A stretch of DNA of 64,000 nucleotides from Streptomyces sp. YIM 130001 (lineage in GTDB: Bacteria; Actinomycetota; Actinomycetes; Streptomycetales; Streptomycetaceae): positions 62,248 through 126,247 of the forward strand of contig NZ_KZ984567.1 of assembly GCF_003574445.1 (NCBI RefSeq), in the 5' to 3' direction. Numbering within the stretch: position 1 is the first letter of the stretch; each line of letters begins with the position of its first letter. The notes below the pieces were generated by a model. It was not told the DNA's origin. It worked only from the letters and a program-made list of their open reading frames with translations, and made no database searches. Below are positions 16,336 to 24,448 of this stretch, piece after piece. The position numbers and the translations under genes are program-made.

Positions 16336-16364
16336 AGCGGAACACTCCGGCACTCCGCCCAGGA

Positions 16365-16391
16365 CGGCCGCCCCCTTGATTCGGGCGGCCG
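16365..16391. terminator. Hairpin between convergent genes
   Basis: CGGCCGCCC (16365-16373), 9-nt loop, GGGCGGCCG (16383-16391), perfect 9-bp stem between the NmrA-like stop and the end of the convergent SDR gene. Confidence 0.7.
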
Positions 16392-16432
16392 GCTCGTGAG
16401 GCACCTCGACCGGACAGCGGTGGCGGCAGGCC

Positions 16433-17173
16433 TCAGATCTGGTTCAGGCCGCCGTCGACGTACAGGCTCGAACCGGTCATGAAGCTGCTCTGGTCGGAGG
16501 CGAGGAAAGCGACGGCGGCCGCGGTCTCCTCGGGACGCCCGAGGCGGCCCAGCGGAACGCGCGCGGCCAGCTGCTTCTTGAAGTGCTCCGGATCGGGAGC
16601 GAGTGCGGAGAGTGCGGGCGTATCCGTGGGTCCGGGCGTGACGGTGTTGACGCGTATGCCGCGCCCCTTGAGCTCGTTGGCCCAGGTTCGGGAGAACGAT
16701 CGAGTGGCGGCCTTGGTCGCCGCGTAGACACCCATGGCCTCATCGCCGGCGTCCACGTTGGTGGAGCCGTTCAGGATGACCGATGCCCCCTCATTGAGCA
16801 GCGGCAGCGCCTTTTGAACGGTGAACAGCATGCCCCGGACGTTGATGCCGAACAGGGTGTCGAAGTGCTCCTCGGTCATCTGCTCCAACGGCACGAGTGA
16901 GGCGATCGAGGCGTTGGCGAACAGTACGTCCAGACCTCGCCCTCGCTTGCCGATCACTTCGTAGACGCGATCCAGGTCGGCCAGGTTCGCGATGTCCCCG
17001 GCGACGGCGGTCGCCGGGGGCCCGATCTCCTCTGCCGCCGCGTCGAGTTCGGCCTTGCGCCGGCCGGTGATGAATACGTGCGCGCCTTCTGCCGCCAGCC
17101 GCGCCGCACTGGCGAACCCGATCCCTGCGCTGCCTCCGGTGACCAGAGCCGTCTTGCCCTCGAGCAGTCCCAT
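16433..17173 (-). CDS. Short-chain dehydrogenase/reductase (SDR)
   Basis: 246 aa from ATG 17173 (GAAGGGG upstream). Motifs: TGGSAGIG for the cofactor, NASIAS in place of NNAG, catalytic Ser in LNGSTNVD and YAATK (Y-x-x-x-K), and ending GSSLYVDGG. It is divergent from a TetR regulator, with palindromes between. Substrate unknown. Confidence 0.92.
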   Translation of the reverse strand: MGLLEGKTALVTGGSAGIGFASAARLAAEGAHVFITGRRKAELDAAAEEIGPPATAVAGDIANLADLDRVYEVIGKRGRGLDVLFANASIASLVPLEQMTEEHFDTLFGINVRGMLFTVQKALPLLNEGASVILNGSTNVDAGDEAMGVYAATKAATRSFSRTWANELKGRGIRVNTVTPGPTDTPALSALAPDPEHFKKQLAARVPLGRLGRPEETAAAVAFLASDQSSFMTGSSLYVDGGLNQI

Positions 17174-17193
17174 GTGAACAACCCCTTCGATTT

Positions 17194-17211
17194 CTGTAGC
17201 GATCGCTACAG
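17194..17211. promoter_or_regulatory. Perfect 18-bp palindrome before the SDR gene
   Basis: CTGTAGCGATCGCTACAG is fully self-complementary and lies 21 bp upstream of the SDR ATG. This is the usual form of a TetR operator; the adjacent TetR protein is the obvious candidate. Confidence 0.75.
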
Positions 17212-17226
17212 ACGGCAACGCTAGCA

Positions 17227-17250
17227 CTTCCGCATCGATCGATGCGGAAG
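17227..17250. promoter_or_regulatory. Perfect 24-bp palindrome before the tetR gene
   Basis: A fully self-complementary 24-mer with core GCATCGATCGATGC and outer CTTCC/GGAAG. It ends 15 bp before GTG 17266 and overlaps the GGAAGAGG ribosome binding site, so a bound protein or the RNA hairpin could limit translation. It shares the CGATCG centre with the palindrome at 17194-17211. Confidence 0.7.
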
Positions 17251-17265
17251 AGGTAAACTGCGCGA

Positions 17266-17874
17266 GTGGAGACGAAGAAGAACGGCCCGCGCGGCCGACC
17301 GCGGGGATTCGACCCCGACGAAGCTCTCGAGCGCGCCATGCTGGTGTTCTGGGAGCACGGATACGAAGGGGCCAGCCTGGCCAACCTCACTCATGCGATG
17401 GGCATCTCCACCACCAGCATGTACGCGGCCTTCGGCAACAAGGAAGGACTGTTCCGCAAGGCCCTCGAGCGCTACACCGACGGCCCCGGCGGCTACATGG
17501 CTCGGGCCATGGAAGGGTCGACCGCACTCGGTGTCGTCGCCACGATCCTGTCCGGCGCCATCCGCAGCACCACCCGTCCGGCCAGCCCCCGCGGATGCCT
17601 GGGCGTCCACGGCGCACTCAGTACCAGCGACGCGGGACAGGAGGTCCGGGACCTTCTCGCCGACTGGCGCAACGACGGCTACGTCCGCATCCGGGAGCGG
17701 TTCCAGCAAGCCGTCGACGACGGTGACCTGCCCGCCGAATCGGACCCCGGTCTGCTGGCCCGCTATGTGACGACACTGGCGAACGGCATCGCGGTGCACG
17801 CCGCGAGCGGCGTCAGCCGCAAGGAACTCCAGGCCATGGCGGATGCCGCGCTACGCGCCTGGCCGCCGGTCTGA
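17266..17874 (+). CDS. TetR/AcrR family transcriptional regulator
   Basis: 202 aa from GTG 17266. HTH region GRPRGFDPDEALERAMLVFW, then GISTTSMYAAFGNKEGLFRK, typical of the TetR subgroup that accompanies SDR or oxidoreductase genes. The ligand domain contains SPRGCLGVHGAL, which carries the conserved cysteine seen in many members of this subgroup. Divergent from the SDR at 16433-17173; likely represses both genes. Confidence 0.93.
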   Translation: METKKNGPRGRPRGFDPDEALERAMLVFWEHGYEGASLANLTHAMGISTTSMYAAFGNKEGLFRKALERYTDGPGGYMARAMEGSTALGVVATILSGAIRSTTRPASPRGCLGVHGALSTSDAGQEVRDLLADWRNDGYVRIRERFQQAVDDGDLPAESDPGLLARYVTTLANGIAVHAASGVSRKELQAMADAALRAWPPV

Positions 17875-17909
17875 GAGCCGCGGCGGACCACCGGGCACCA
17901 CCCGAGGGG

Positions 17910-17927
17910 AGTGTACGGTCGTACGCT
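17910..17927. promoter_or_regulatory. Palindrome before the MFS gene
   Basis: AGTGTACGGTCGTACGCT: 8-bp arms matching at 7 positions around GTACG-N2-CGTAC, 20 bp upstream of the MFS start. Candidate operator, possibly for the preceding TetR protein or another regulator. Confidence 0.4.
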
Positions 17928-17947
17928 TGGAGTTGTAGGGTCCGGGC

Positions 17948-19204
17948 ATGAGTGATGACGTGCTGGTCGGGCCCGCCGTGGCCGACCGTCGGGCCCGCGG
18001 GGCCGTGGCCGTGCTGTTTCTGACCAACGGGGCGCTCTTCGCGAATCTGTTGCCGCGGTATCCCGAGATCAAGTCCGATCTCGGCATGGGCAACGCCGCG
18101 TACGGTCTGGCGGTCGCGGCGTTCCCCACGGGCGCGATCGTGGCGGGACTGGCGGCGGGGGCGCTGACCCGCCGGTTCGGCTCCGCACGGGTGGCGGTGG
18201 CCGGAACACTGCTCACCGCAGCCGGGATTCTGGTGGCGGGCCTCGCCGAGTCGGTCCTGATCTTCGCCTCGATGCTGTTCCTGGCAGGCGCGATGGACTC
18301 GGTCACGGACGTCGGGCAGAACGCGCACGGACTGCGGGTGCAGCGCCGTTACGGGCGCTCCATCATCAACTCGTTCCACGCGATCTGGTCGATCGGCGCT
18401 GTCGCGGGAGGGTCGATGGCCGCGGGAGCGATCGCGCTCGGACTGTCACGGGGGCAGCATCTGGTGATATCCGGCGTGCTGTTCGCGGCCCTTGCGTGTG
18501 CGGCGCTGCGGTTCTGCCTGCCGGGGCCGGACACGGAGCCGGATGCGAGGGCGGTGCCGGATTCGGAAGCCGGGCGCGCGGACGCGGCCGTCGCGGGCAA
18601 GGCGACGGCGGCAGGCCGGCCCGGCGGGCCTCGGTCGGTGTACTACGTGCTGGCCGCGCTCGTCCTCATCGCGATGGCCGGAACTCTGGTGGAGGACGCG
18701 GGCAACTCCTGGGCTGCGCTGTACCTTTCGGATTCGCTGGACGCCTCGGTGACGCTGGCCGCCTCGGGCTATATCGCCCTGGTCGGCGCCCAGTTCATCG
18801 GCCGGATCCTCGGTGACCGGCTCGTCGACCGGTTCGGGCAGCGTGCGGTGGCTCGGGCGGGCGGACTGATCGCCGCGGCGGGCATGGGCCTCGCGCTGGC
18901 GGTTCCCACGGTGCCCGGCACCGTGCTCGGCTTCGCCGCGGCCGGACTCGGGGTGGCCACGCTGGTGCCCGCCGCCATGCACGAGGCGGACGAGCTTCCC
19001 GGTCTTCGCCCCGGGTCGGGGCTGACCATCGTCTCCTGGCTGATGCGGCTCGGCTTCCTTCTGTCACCGCCCGCCGTGGGCCTTGTCGCGGACCACACGA
19101 GCCTGCGGATGGGCCTGCTCGTCGTGCCTCTCGCGGGGCTCGTCGTGGTCGCGCTCGCCGGAGTACTTCAGACGCGTCGCACGTCAGTGAGTGGGCGGAG
19201 CTGA
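17948..19204 (+). CDS. MFS transporter
   Basis: 418 aa with about 12 hydrophobic segments and a central cytoplasmic loop of charged and small residues (about 195-235). The short loop after helix 2 reads GALTRRFGSARV, a degenerate MFS motif A, and the matching position in the C-half is GDRLVDRFGQRAV. It resembles the FucP/YbjJ-like group of small-substrate transporters or exporters. Substrate unknown. It follows tetR by 73 bp, so regulation by that protein is possible. Confidence 0.9.
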   Translation: MSDDVLVGPAVADRRARGAVAVLFLTNGALFANLLPRYPEIKSDLGMGNAAYGLAVAAFPTGAIVAGLAAGALTRRFGSARVAVAGTLLTAAGILVAGLAESVLIFASMLFLAGAMDSVTDVGQNAHGLRVQRRYGRSIINSFHAIWSIGAVAGGSMAAGAIALGLSRGQHLVISGVLFAALACAALRFCLPGPDTEPDARAVPDSEAGRADAAVAGKATAAGRPGGPRSVYYVLAALVLIAMAGTLVEDAGNSWAALYLSDSLDASVTLAASGYIALVGAQFIGRILGDRLVDRFGQRAVARAGGLIAAAGMGLALAVPTVPGTVLGFAAAGLGVATLVPAAMHEADELPGLRPGSGLTIVSWLMRLGFLLSPPAVGLVADHTSLRMGLLVVPLAGLVVVALAGVLQTRRTSVSGRS

Positions 19205-19416
19205 GCAGTTGTGGGATCGGCGTCGCCAACTCTCGTCACGGTGCAGGTGAGTTGACTGCCCGCACAGAGGCTGCCGAGCCGCCGTCACCGTCCGCTCCCC
19301 GATGCGCCCAAAGGCGTGCCGGGTGCGTACGTGTGACCCGGAACACCACGTTCATGTGACCAAGAGCATGACCAAAGTCCCTGATCGGGGCGGGTGCGGC
19401 CACTTATTCTGGCGAC

Positions 19417-19713
19417 GTGTCCCCACTTGCCCGTATCGATGCCTCGTACACACCGCGCTTCGCCGAGTTCGCCTTCGAGCCCGGCTTCACGGCCGCGGTG
19501 GATCAGCATGTCGCCCACCTGCGGGAGCGACTCGCGGCGACCTGCGCGGATCTGGTGCCGCAGCCACCTGACCGCGAGTCGCTGGCCGACTATGCGCTCG
19601 GCTTCCTCGACGCACTGACGGAGACGGGCTGGCGCGAGCCGGTCGGGCACGACTACGCGGTGTGCCGCCTCACCGCCATCTCCTGGCTGGTCAAGCGGCA
19701 CGACCTCGCGTGA
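19417..19713 (+). CDS. Small conserved actinobacterial protein (DUF6401-like)
   Basis: 98 aa from GTG 19417. A TATTCT -10-like element ends exactly 6 nt before the GTG, which suggests a leaderless mRNA; no ribosome binding site exists. The C-terminal half (LADYALGFLDALTETGWREP, then RLTAISWLVKRHDLA) resembles small Streptomyces proteins of the DUF6401 type. Cytosolic, no signal or membrane segment. Name tentative. Confidence 0.6.
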   Translation: MSPLARIDASYTPRFAEFAFEPGFTAAVDQHVAHLRERLAATCADLVPQPPDRESLADYALGFLDALTETGWREPVGHDYAVCRLTAISWLVKRHDLA

Positions 19714-19745
19714 CCGTGTGCGCCGGCCGGACGCACACGGTCACG
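19709..19745. terminator. Strong hairpin between convergent genes
   Basis: CGTGACCGTGTGCG (19709-19722), 9-nt loop, CGCACACGGTCACG (19732-19745): perfect 14-bp stem overlapping the stop codon of the small upstream gene. It serves this gene and probably the convergent channel-like gene. Confidence 0.85.
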
Positions 19746-19783
19746 TCGCCCGCTGAGCGGACGGGCCTGTCAGGGCCGAGAGG

Positions 19784-20569
19784 TCACATGGGATCCATCG
19801 GCTCACGGTCCCGGGCCGGCTGGTGGGTGAGGGCGTCGTCGCGTCCGGCCTGGTAGGCGGTGGCGCCACCGGTCGATGTACCACGCGCCTTGGCCGTCTC
19901 CTTCTCGGCCGTGTCCAGCCAGCGCTCCCAGCGCTGCCGCATCGGGCCGATCATGCCGCCACCGACACCGACGATCAGGATGCCGGCCGCCGCCGCGAGT
20001 GCCGCGTACAGGACGGGCTGGGTGACCGTGGTCGCGATACCGGCCTGGCCGAGCGCCGCGATCACACCGAGAGCAACGATGCCCGCCCAGGCGATGGTGC
20101 CGACGGTCTTGCCGTACGACATGGAGGACAGCGCGTTGGTGACGATGTCCCGCACCAGGTTGGCCACCGCCATCGCGACGACGATCAGGACGATCGCGAC
20201 GATGCCGCGCGGCAGCCAGGCAACGATGCCGTTGATCATGTCGCTGACCGGGTTCGGGCCGAAGACACCGAAACCGAGCTGGAGCGTGATCAGGAGCAGA
20301 GCCGCATAGACGACCTTGCAGATGATCGCCGTCATGTCGTACTTGGATCCGGCGAGCATGCGGTCGGCGCCGGCCTTCTCGGCCAGTTTCTCCGAGCCGA
20401 CCTTGCGCAGAACCCGGTCGAGAACGCGGGCGATCAGCTTGGACACGAACCAGCCGATCGCGAGGACGACAAGGAATGCCAGCAGTTTCGGAACGAACTG
20501 CGCAACCTTCGACCAAGCATCATTGAGGCCCTGAGTGAAATCCAGGGAAAGGGCAACATTCTGGGTCAT
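19784..20569 (-). CDS. Mechanosensitive-channel-like membrane protein (CmpX type)
   Basis: 261 aa from ATG 20569 with GGAGG 8 nt upstream. Four to five transmembrane segments, with repeated glycine-zipper helices (FLVVLAIGWFVSKLIARVLD, GIVAWLPRGIVAIVLIVVAM) characteristic of the conserved-TM-helix family related to MscS/CmpX. The C-terminal 45 residues are cytoplasmic and charged. It may gate solute release under osmotic downshift or act in envelope-stress sensing. Confidence 0.85.
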   Translation of the reverse strand: MTQNVALSLDFTQGLNDAWSKVAQFVPKLLAFLVVLAIGWFVSKLIARVLDRVLRKVGSEKLAEKAGADRMLAGSKYDMTAIICKVVYAALLLITLQLGFGVFGPNPVSDMINGIVAWLPRGIVAIVLIVVAMAVANLVRDIVTNALSSMSYGKTVGTIAWAGIVALGVIAALGQAGIATTVTQPVLYAALAAAAGILIVGVGGGMIGPMRQRWERWLDTAEKETAKARGTSTGGATAYQAGRDDALTHQPARDREPMDPM

Positions 20570-20917
20570 GAGTGGTCCTCCACTCGTTGTGGCCCGCGCG
20601 CTGCGACGTCCGGGCGTTCGGCCCCCATTCGCGGGTCCTCGCAGGTCACCCGCCGCTCATCTCGTGTATACCACCGTGTGGGGGACGCGGCCCGGCCGAA
20701 GCGGGCCATCCGGGCGACATTGCCGATGAAAGCGGTACGGAGCGTCACGTAAAGGCCAGAGAAGTGCCGCATCCTCGTGTGCCGCCAGGAGGCGAGCGGG
20801 CCCGGCTCCTGGCCTCCGGTCCGCCCCCGCTGCAACCTCGTCGCAACGTACCGTCGGATGTACTGGTGGCGCCGGGACAGGCGCCTGCTTCGGCCAGGAC
20901 GGACGGAGGACCCAGCG

Positions 20918-21277
20918 ATGACGGAAGAAGCCGCACGTGTGGAGCTCACCCCGGAGGCCGCCGATCTGCTGCGCCGGCTGCGTGCGATGCACGGTCCGCT
21001 GATGTTCCACCAGTCCGGCGGCTGCTGTGACGGCAGTGCCCCGATGTGCTATCAGGAGGGCGAGTTCCGCACCGGGAACTCGGACGTCCTGCTCGCCTCG
21101 CTCGAGGTGCCGGGTGTTGCGGAGCCGATCGGTTTCTGGATGTCGACGAGCCAGTACGAGGTGTGGAGCCACACACGTCTGATCGTGGACGTGGTGGAGG
21201 GGCGCGGCAGTGGCTTTTCGCTGGAGGCGCCGGAGGGTGTGCGCTTCCTGATCCGCTCCCGAGTGCTCGGTACCTGA
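20918..21277 (+). CDS. DUF779 domain-containing protein
   Basis: 119 aa from ATG 20918 (GGAGGA upstream). Contains the family hallmark LMFHQSGGCCDGSAPMC with a Cys-Cys pair, plus TGNSDVLLASLEV and DVVEGRGSGFSLE. In other bacteria DUF779 genes often sit with aldehyde dehydrogenases; here there is none nearby. A cysteine-based redox or metal role is possible but unproven. Confidence 0.88.
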   Translation: MTEEAARVELTPEAADLLRRLRAMHGPLMFHQSGGCCDGSAPMCYQEGEFRTGNSDVLLASLEVPGVAEPIGFWMSTSQYEVWSHTRLIVDVVEGRGSGFSLEAPEGVRFLIRSRVLGT

Positions 21278-21302
21278 CCGACGGCTGATCGGTACGCGGG
21301 CG

Positions 21303-21326
21303 CCTCGGCATCCAAGGACGCCGAGG
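21303..21326. terminator. Hairpin between convergent genes
   Basis: CCTCGGC (21303-21309) pairs with GCCGAGG (21320-21326), between DUF779 and the TMEM165-like gene. Confidence 0.5.
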
Positions 21327-21364
21327 ACGTGGCCGCACCTCCGCAGACACAGGCCGCGCGACCG

Positions 21365-21949
21365 TCAGGCGGTGAAGGCCTCGATCAGAGTCCAGATCGC
21401 CAGGCCCGCCATGCACATACCGCCGATACGCTGCACCGTCTTCAGCGGTACGCGCTTGGCGATGAACCGCCCCACGACCAGGGCGAGCGCGGACACGGAC
21501 ATCAGGGCCGCGGCGGATCCGATCGCCGTGGACGCGGCACCGTTGGTGGCGGCGAGGTTCGCGGTGGTGATCTGGGTCAGGTCGCCCCACTCGCTGATGA
21601 ACACGGCCATGAACGCGGTGGTGAACACGGGCCAGAATCCGGTGACCGTACGGCCGCCCTCGTCCTCGTCGTCGCCCCCGGCGCCGCTGCGCAGCAGGAC
21701 GATCGCGCCGAAGGCGAAGAGCGCTGCCGAGACGAGCTTCACGGCCACCGTGGGCAGAAGTCCGATCAGGCTGCCGGCGCCGACGGCGATGGCGACGTGC
21801 ACCACGAAGGCCGTGGAGGTACCGAACCAGACGTAGAGCGGACGCATACGCGTGCCCATCGCCAGGGAGGCGAACATCGTCTTGTCCGGAAGCTCGGCGA
21901 GGAAGATCAACCCGAAGGCGGTGAGGATCGTCAGGGGGTCGAGAGACAT
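21365..21949 (-). CDS. TMEM165/GDT1 (UPF0016) family transporter, probable Mn2+ exporter
   Basis: 194 aa, six transmembrane helices in two homologous halves. Each half carries the family E-x-G-D-(K/R)-T/S-type motif: ELPDKTMFASLAMGTR at about residues 19-34 and EWGDLTQITTANLAA at about 121-135. Bacterial relatives export Mn2+ (or transport Ca2+/Mn2+). The manganese riboswitch in the leader (22073-22200) supports Mn2+ export induced when the ion is in excess. Confidence 0.92.
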   Translation of the reverse strand: MSLDPLTILTAFGLIFLAELPDKTMFASLAMGTRMRPLYVWFGTSTAFVVHVAIAVGAGSLIGLLPTVAVKLVSAALFAFGAIVLLRSGAGGDDEDEGGRTVTGFWPVFTTAFMAVFISEWGDLTQITTANLAATNGAASTAIGSAAALMSVSALALVVGRFIAKRVPLKTVQRIGGMCMAGLAIWTLIEAFTA

Positions 21950-22039
21950 ACCCGGTACTTTCTGCTGGGGCCGGGCCGTGCGCCTGCTCTACCGACACCC
22001 TGGGGCGTCCGCGGGGAGGACTCGGCCCGGCACGACGGT

Positions 22040-22063
22040 GCGCCCGCACAGGGGCGCGGGCGC
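22040..22063 (-). promoter_or_regulatory. Expression-platform hairpin of the Mn2+ riboswitch
   Basis: GCGCCCGC and GCGGGCGC arms (22040-22047, 22056-22063) form a perfect 8-bp stem directly downstream of the aptamer in the transcript. It probably acts as intrinsic terminator or as the structure alternative to the ligand-bound aptamer. Confidence 0.55.
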
Positions 22064-22072
22064 GATCATGCC

Positions 22073-22200
22073 TGGCCGAAGGTCTCGTCCACCCTCCCGG
22101 TCACTGTGTGACCGAGGGGCCCGATGGCCGGGACATCCGTGGATGTCCAGTATGTCGACCAGCCGGTGTCGCAGGACTACTCCCCTTCGCTCGGCCCAGT
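22073..22200 (-). ncRNA. yybP-ykoY manganese riboswitch
   Basis: On the minus strand the leader begins GGGCCGAGCGAAGGGGAGTA and closes with GACGAGACCTTCGGCCAGG. GGGGAGTAG and GAGACCTTCG are the conserved Mn2+/Ca2+-binding loops of the yybP-ykoY class, and GGCCGA/TCGGCC forms the closing P1 stem. Between them lie the P2-P4 hairpins, including GGACATCCACGGATGTCC. It sits about 125 nt upstream of the TMEM165/GDT1 start, a known partner of this riboswitch class. Confidence 0.9.
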
Positions 22201-22220
22201 GTAGCGGGGCCTCGAACGGT

Positions 22221-22415
22221 TCAGGGCTGGAGCTTGCTCACAATGTCCGCGGTGGCGGTCAGACCGTTCTGGATGGTCGGGGCCATGCTGGTGCTCGCGA
22301 GGTAGAAGCCGAGCAGGACGCAGACGAGCGCGTGTGAGATCTTCAGCGCACCGTTGCGCAGGAACACCACCGCAAGAACGACGAGCAGCAGCACCACGGA
22401 AATCGAAATGGCCAT
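22221..22415 (-). CDS. Small hydrophobic protein, conserved-looking
   Basis: 64 aa from ATG 22415 with GGAGGAGG upstream. Two transmembrane segments (ISISVVLLLVVLAVVFL and a second at about 28-44), joined by LRNGALKISH; the tail is MAPTIQNGLTATADIVSKLQ. The strong ribosome binding site supports a real gene. Function unknown; the topology resembles holin-like or regulatory micro-membrane proteins of Streptomyces. Confidence 0.75.
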   Translation of the reverse strand: MAISISVVLLLVVLAVVFLRNGALKISHALVCVLLGFYLASTSMAPTIQNGLTATADIVSKLQP

Positions 22416-22538
22416 CGCCAACCTCCTCCGCCACGCAGATCCCGTGGCATACGGCCGCAAGTCTGGCGTAGCGGAGGGCCCGTCCGGGCGAGTGGCGTGT
22501 CCGCCGAAAGTGTGTTGACTGGCTGTGACTGTGGGTGG

Positions 22539-23399
22539 TCAGGACCGGTCGTAGGCGTCGAGGAAGGCCTCGAGCGCGGGCAGGTCGTCGGTGTTGAGGT
22601 GGTCGGCGTCGGCGGCGATGAGTTCGGCCCACACCGCGCCGCGGGCCTCGCCGGGCAGGTCGGGAGTGGCCCAGAAGCGGACTCGCTGCCCGCGGCCGTG
22701 GGCGGTGCGGACGACGGTGTGCAGTCTCTCGCGTTCGGCGGTGGGCATCGGGCCGACGCCGTACCAGGTGAACTGCGTTCCCCAGTTGTCGCTGATCAAT
22801 GGCATGAGCGAGGCGGGGGCCGGGCCGCCGAGGTCGGTGAGGCGTCCGTCGTAGAAGGCGTGCCGGGTGCGCTGGGCCTCCATGGGGGCGCGGACCGCGC
22901 GGTCACCGGAGATCACGGCGGTGACCGGGCCGCGGCGCACCCCGCCGTGCGTGTAGGTGGTGAACAGGCCGCGGTATCGGCCGAGTTGGCGGTGGAGTTC
23001 GAGGTAGGCGGCCTCGCCGTCCGCCTTGATGTCGATCAGGAGCTGGACGGGCTTGCGGTGGCCTCGGTACACGGAGCCGTGGTTCGCGCGGACGCGGGCG
23101 GCCAGCGGGTCGAGGTAGAGGGAGCGCAGCGTGCGGGTGGGGTCGAGGTCCACCACGTCGTGGGCGACGAGGAGTTCGCCGTCGACGAGGTAGACGTCGG
23201 CTTCGACGCTGGTGAAGCGGTGGCTCAGGGCGTCGTGCAGGGGCCGGGGGTGCAGATAGTCGTTGTGTGCGTGGGCGCGGCGCAGCGGCTGTGGGGTCGG
23301 GGTGCGTTCGCCGGCCGTGGCGTACGAGGGGATGGCGACGGAGCCTGCCAGGGCGGCGCCGATCGTGGTGACTGCTCTGCGGCGGGTGACGAGGGCCAT
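22539..23399 (-). CDS. Secreted phosphatidylinositol-specific phospholipase C/GDPD-like phosphodiesterase
   Basis: 286 aa from ATG 23399 (GGGAGG upstream). N-terminal signal with twin-arginine character, LVTRRRAVTTIGAALAGS. The PLC-like TIM-barrel fold shows AHAHNDYLHPRPLHDAL (catalytic His and Asn), FTSVEADVYLVDGELLVAHD (metal-binding Glu/Asp and second catalytic His) and LLIDIKADGE. Predicted to cleave extracellular glycerophosphodiesters or phospholipid headgroups, releasing phosphate or polyols. Confidence 0.85.
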   Translation of the reverse strand: MALVTRRRAVTTIGAALAGSVAIPSYATAGERTPTPQPLRRAHAHNDYLHPRPLHDALSHRFTSVEADVYLVDGELLVAHDVVDLDPTRTLRSLYLDPLAARVRANHGSVYRGHRKPVQLLIDIKADGEAAYLELHRQLGRYRGLFTTYTHGGVRRGPVTAVISGDRAVRAPMEAQRTRHAFYDGRLTDLGGPAPASLMPLISDNWGTQFTWYGVGPMPTAERERLHTVVRTAHGRGQRVRFWATPDLPGEARGAVWAELIAADADHLNTDDLPALEAFLDAYDRS

Positions 23400-23602
23400 G
23401 GTGCCTCCCGGTGTCGGTGGCGGTGACGTGTGCGGCGGGGCCATGGCGAGTATGGGGCCCCTGGCGGGCCATGTGGCAGTGGCACGACGGGAGTTGGAGT
23501 GTTCGTCGGCCGGTGTTCACCGTCGCGGAACGCCGGCCGCACGGGCGGCTGTTCGAGGGCGGCAGTAGGGTGCTCGTGTCGCCGACGACGAGGGAGTGGC
23601 TG

Positions 23603-24430
23603 ATGACCGGCACTGAACGGCCCGTGATCGACACCAGCAAGCCGCACTCGGCGCGGGTCTACGACTGGTTCCTCGACGGGAAGGACAACTACCCGGTCGA
23701 CGAGGAGCTGGCGCGTCAGATTCTGGCGATCGAGCCGCAGGCGAAGCGCTCGGCGCAGCACAACCGCTGGTTCATGCACCGCGCGATTCGTCGGCTCGGC
23801 CGGGACATGGGGGTGCGTCAGTTTCTGGACGTCGGTACGGGCATCCCCACCGAGCCGAATCTGCACCGGATCGCACAGGACGTGGCACCCGCATCACGCG
23901 TGGTGTACGCCGACAACGATCCGATCGTCCTTGCGCACGCCGCGGCTCTGCTGCGGGGCACGTCCGAGGGTGCCACGGAGTATGTGCAGGCCGATGTGCG
24001 TGACCCGGAGGCGATTCTCCAACAGGCAGGCACGGTACTGGACTTCGGGCGGCCGATCGCTGTGTCGGTGATCGCGCTGATGCATTTCATCGCGGACGAG
24101 GACGGGGCGTTCGAGGTGGTCAAGACCTTGGTGGACGCGCTCGCGCCGGGCAGTTTCCTGGTGCTCAGTCAGCTGACGGCGGAGTTCAACCCGGAGGCGG
24201 TGAACCGCTCTGTGCGGACGTACGGGGCGGGTGGTGTCACTCTCGTTCCGCGCTCACGGGCAGAGGTGGGCCGCTTCTTCGACGGGCTCGAGCTGCTTGA
24301 GCCGGGGCTTGTGCCGGTCGACGAGTGGCACCGCTCGGACGACGAGGGCGGCGAGGACGGCGAGGACGGCGGCCGGGCGGATTCCGGGGGCCCGGTGCCG
24401 TTGTACGCCGCCGTGGGACGTAAGCCCTGA
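23603..24430 (+). CDS. DUF574 SAM-dependent methyltransferase
   Basis: 275 aa from ATG 23603 with GAGGGAG upstream. Matches the DUF574 family, abundant in Streptomyces: IDTSKPHSARVYDWFLDGKD, NRWFMHRAIRRLGRDMGVRQ, FLDVGTGIPTEPNLH (SAM-binding glycine loop) and VYADNDPIVLAHA (acidic residue for ribose). The C-terminal tail has an acidic DDEGGEDGEDGG stretch. The methyl acceptor is unknown; no operon partner is evident. Confidence 0.92.
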   Translation: MTGTERPVIDTSKPHSARVYDWFLDGKDNYPVDEELARQILAIEPQAKRSAQHNRWFMHRAIRRLGRDMGVRQFLDVGTGIPTEPNLHRIAQDVAPASRVVYADNDPIVLAHAAALLRGTSEGATEYVQADVRDPEAILQQAGTVLDFGRPIAVSVIALMHFIADEDGAFEVVKTLVDALAPGSFLVLSQLTAEFNPEAVNRSVRTYGAGGVTLVPRSRAEVGRFFDGLELLEPGLVPVDEWHRSDDEGGEDGEDGGRADSGGPVPLYAAVGRKP

Positions 24431-24448
24431 CTGCCGCGCAGGGACCGG

